A stretch of 16,375 bases of DNA from an uncultured Eubacteriales bacterium (lineage in GTDB: Bacteria; Bacillota; Clostridia; Christensenellales; UBA1242). The stretch is taken from the NCBI GenBank assembly GCA_902796285.1, contig CADBOH010000097.1:1-16375 (forward strand), given 5' to 3'. How positions within the stretch are numbered: position 1 is the first letter of the stretch; every line of letters begins with the position of its first letter. This document shows, piece after piece, positions 14,961 to 16,375 of this stretch. The position numbers were made by a program, and so were the translations under genes. The notes below the pieces were generated by a model, which saw nothing but the letters and a program-made list of their open reading frames with translations, had not been told where the DNA came from and ran no database searches.

Positions 14961-16366
14961 CGGCAGTGATATGTTCAATTATCTTTACATGCCTAAGCTA
15001 TTTTTTAGTTAAAACTTATCAACTTAATTCATATGATATAAAAAAATACATTACTTCTGTTTTGAATTTTAATTTTTCGCTAGGTGATAAGAATAAACTT
15101 GTATTTACAAAACGCATAATCAGGTTTTTCATTGGCGTATTTATTATATCGTTTTTGATATTTTTTGTAATCAACTACTTTATTAAAAGTGTGTTTGCGA
15201 TAATACTTACTTATGCTGTTTTCTTGCTTTTGTCACCATTTTTTGTGGTTTTTACCCATTTTTTGCTACTTCCTATTGAAATTTTGATTAAAAAGTGCTA
15301 CATGAAAAAAGCGAAACGAAAACTTGGAAAATTAAAAATTATCAAAATAGGGATAACCGGAAGTTACGGTAAAACATCAACAAAAAATATTCTTTGTGCA
15401 ATGCTTGAAAAGGAATATAAAGTTTGCGTGACACCCAAAAACTATAATACTGAAATGGGCTTAACTAAAACGATACTTGAAAATCTTGATGATCATGATG
15501 TGTTTATTGCTGAGATGGGAGCGCGGCACAAAGGAGATATTGAAGTGCTGGCAAAACTTGTTAAGCCAAATTATGGAATACTTACAACTATCGGCATGCA
15601 GCACCTTGAAACTTTTAAAAATTTGCAAACCATTGAAGAAACAAAGAACGAGCTTGTTTTAAATCTCGAAGAAAATGGGATTATGGTTTTTAATGGTGAT
15701 AGCATATCCACCAAAAAACTTTATGCAAAATGCACATGTGAGAAATACTTAGCGTGTGACAAGTCGGGGTTCTCATATGCGGATAATATAAATTTTGATA
15801 AAAACGGCAGCCAATTTGTGTTGCATATTGATGGGCAAACAATAGAATTAAAAACAAAGCTACTAGGCAGATGCAATATCAACAATATTGTTACAGCGGC
15901 AACCCTCGCTTATATACTTGGAATAACAAAAGAAGATATTGTCTCGGCTGTGCAAGCCCTCTCCCCAACGCCGCATAGGCTTGAAATTATAAAGAGTGAA
16001 AATTTAACAATAATCGACGATTCATACAACTCAAACTTGATAGGCGCAAGTGAGGCACTTAATGTGTTGTCTAAATTTTCTGGAAACAAAATCGTTGTTA
16101 GCCCAGGGTTTGTTGAAATGGGACGCGAGCAGTCGCAAGCCAATTTTAAGCTTGGCGGGCTAATCGCAGATGTGGCAGATTATTTTGTTATCATGAATGA
16201 TACAAATAAAAATGAACTACTTTCTGGAGCAATTGCTCATGGATTTGATAGAAAAAACATCTTCTTTGCATCTTCAAGAAAAAAACAAAAAGAAGTTTTG
16301 AGTTTGTTAACCTCACATGGCTGTGTGATTTTGTTTGAAAATGACTTGCCAGATAATTATAAATAA
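14948..16366 (+). CDS. murF: Membrane-anchored MurF-type Mur ligase
   Basis: A 472-residue ATP-dependent ligase of the Mur family. Soluble MurF adds D-Ala-D-Ala to UDP-MurNAc-tripeptide. Here the usual N-terminal substrate domain is absent. Residues 1-115 hold a first helix (2-21), the segment QLNSYDIKKYI, and strongly hydrophobic stretches at about 57-78 and 81-114. The catalytic core follows: GITGSYGKTSTKN (135-147, P-loop Lys142), AEMGARHKGDIE, IGMQHLETF, GRCNINNIVTAA, PHRLEII and DDSYNSN. The C-terminal Mur ligase domain begins near SPGFVEMGREQ. The start is the ATG at 14948, after GGGAGGA (14938-14944); an in-frame TTG at 14936 overlaps that site. It overlaps the hydrolase by 13 bases. 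Family membership is certain; the exact substrate is not, and it may act on a lipid-linked or membrane-delivered precursor. Confidence 0.88.
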   Translation: MAILTAVICSIIFTCLSYFLVKTYQLNSYDIKKYITSVLNFNFSLGDKNKLVFTKRIIRFFIGVFIISFLIFFVINYFIKSVFAIILTYAVFLLLSPFFVVFTHFLLLPIEILIKKCYMKKAKRKLGKLKIIKIGITGSYGKTSTKNILCAMLEKEYKVCVTPKNYNTEMGLTKTILENLDDHDVFIAEMGARHKGDIEVLAKLVKPNYGILTTIGMQHLETFKNLQTIEETKNELVLNLEENGIMVFNGDSISTKKLYAKCTCEKYLACDKSGFSYADNINFDKNGSQFVLHIDGQTIELKTKLLGRCNINNIVTAATLAYILGITKEDIVSAVQALSPTPHRLEIIKSENLTIIDDSYNSNLIGASEALNVLSKFSGNKIVVSPGFVEMGREQSQANFKLGGLIADVADYFVIMNDTNKNELLSGAIAHGFDRKNIFFASSRKKQKEVLSLLTSHGCVILFENDLPDNYK

Positions 16367-16370
16367 GGAG
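16365..16370 (+). promoter_or_regulatory. Ribosome binding site of a gene beyond the right edge
   Basis: AAGGAG overlaps the murF stop codon, and five bases remain before the window ends. A further co-transcribed gene very likely starts within a few bases. A D-Ala-D-Ala ligase would fit the pathway, but nothing of it is visible. Confidence 0.6.
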
Positions 16371-16375
16371 TTAAA

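Overview
The window is AT-rich bacterial DNA with strong AGGAGG-type ribosome sites, dense mostly same-strand genes, and a set of endospore genes (spoIIR, sleB, ypeB, spoVG, veg and a SPOCS/LysM protein). This points to a spore-forming Clostridia-type Firmicute, perhaps an uncultured gut lineage; the species cannot be named from the sequence. All sixteen genes read cleanly in the standard code. No tRNA, rRNA, CRISPR array, insertion sequence or phage gene was seen.

Layout. (1) 2-2479: a pyruvate phosphate dikinase homologue, cut at its 5' end by the window edge. Its phosphohistidine and PEP/pyruvate domains are intact, but its ATP-grasp half is shortened and has lost the nucleotide-binding residues. 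(2) 2499-2788: rpoZ as its own unit, between a near-consensus extended -10 promoter and a terminator. (3) 2840-9078: an apparent housekeeping operon, priA-def-fmt-rlmN-rsgA-rpe. It starts from a promoter that would make priA mRNA leaderless and ends at a strong terminator. It combines replication restart, N-terminal formyl-Met handling (fmt adds the formyl group, def removes it), 23S rRNA methylation, 30S maturation and the pentose phosphate pathway. It is a trimmed form of the Bacillus rpoZ-coaBC-priA-def-fmt-rsmB-rlmN-prpC-prkC-rsgA-rpe order. (4) 9095-14088: a spore-related stretch. veg (minus) diverges from a 504-aa SPOCS/LysM coat-morphogenesis-type protein across a spacer holding a perfect dyad. 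Then come spoIIR (forespore-to-mother-cell signal), sleB (germination cortex-lytic enzyme) and ypeB (its partner), with a sigma-G-like promoter inside the end of spoIIR. spoVG lies convergent to ypeB across a shared bidirectional terminator. (5) 14226-16366: an alpha/beta hydrolase overlapping a membrane-anchored MurF-type ligase, with a ribosome site for a further gene at the right edge.

Most worth attention: the dikinase that keeps only its PEP-to-histidine half, and the MurF whose substrate-binding N-terminal domain is replaced by membrane helices. Regulatory points of interest are the leaderless priA promoter, the dyad in the veg/SPOCS spacer and the internal sigma-G-like promoter. No wholly new multi-gene system is evident.
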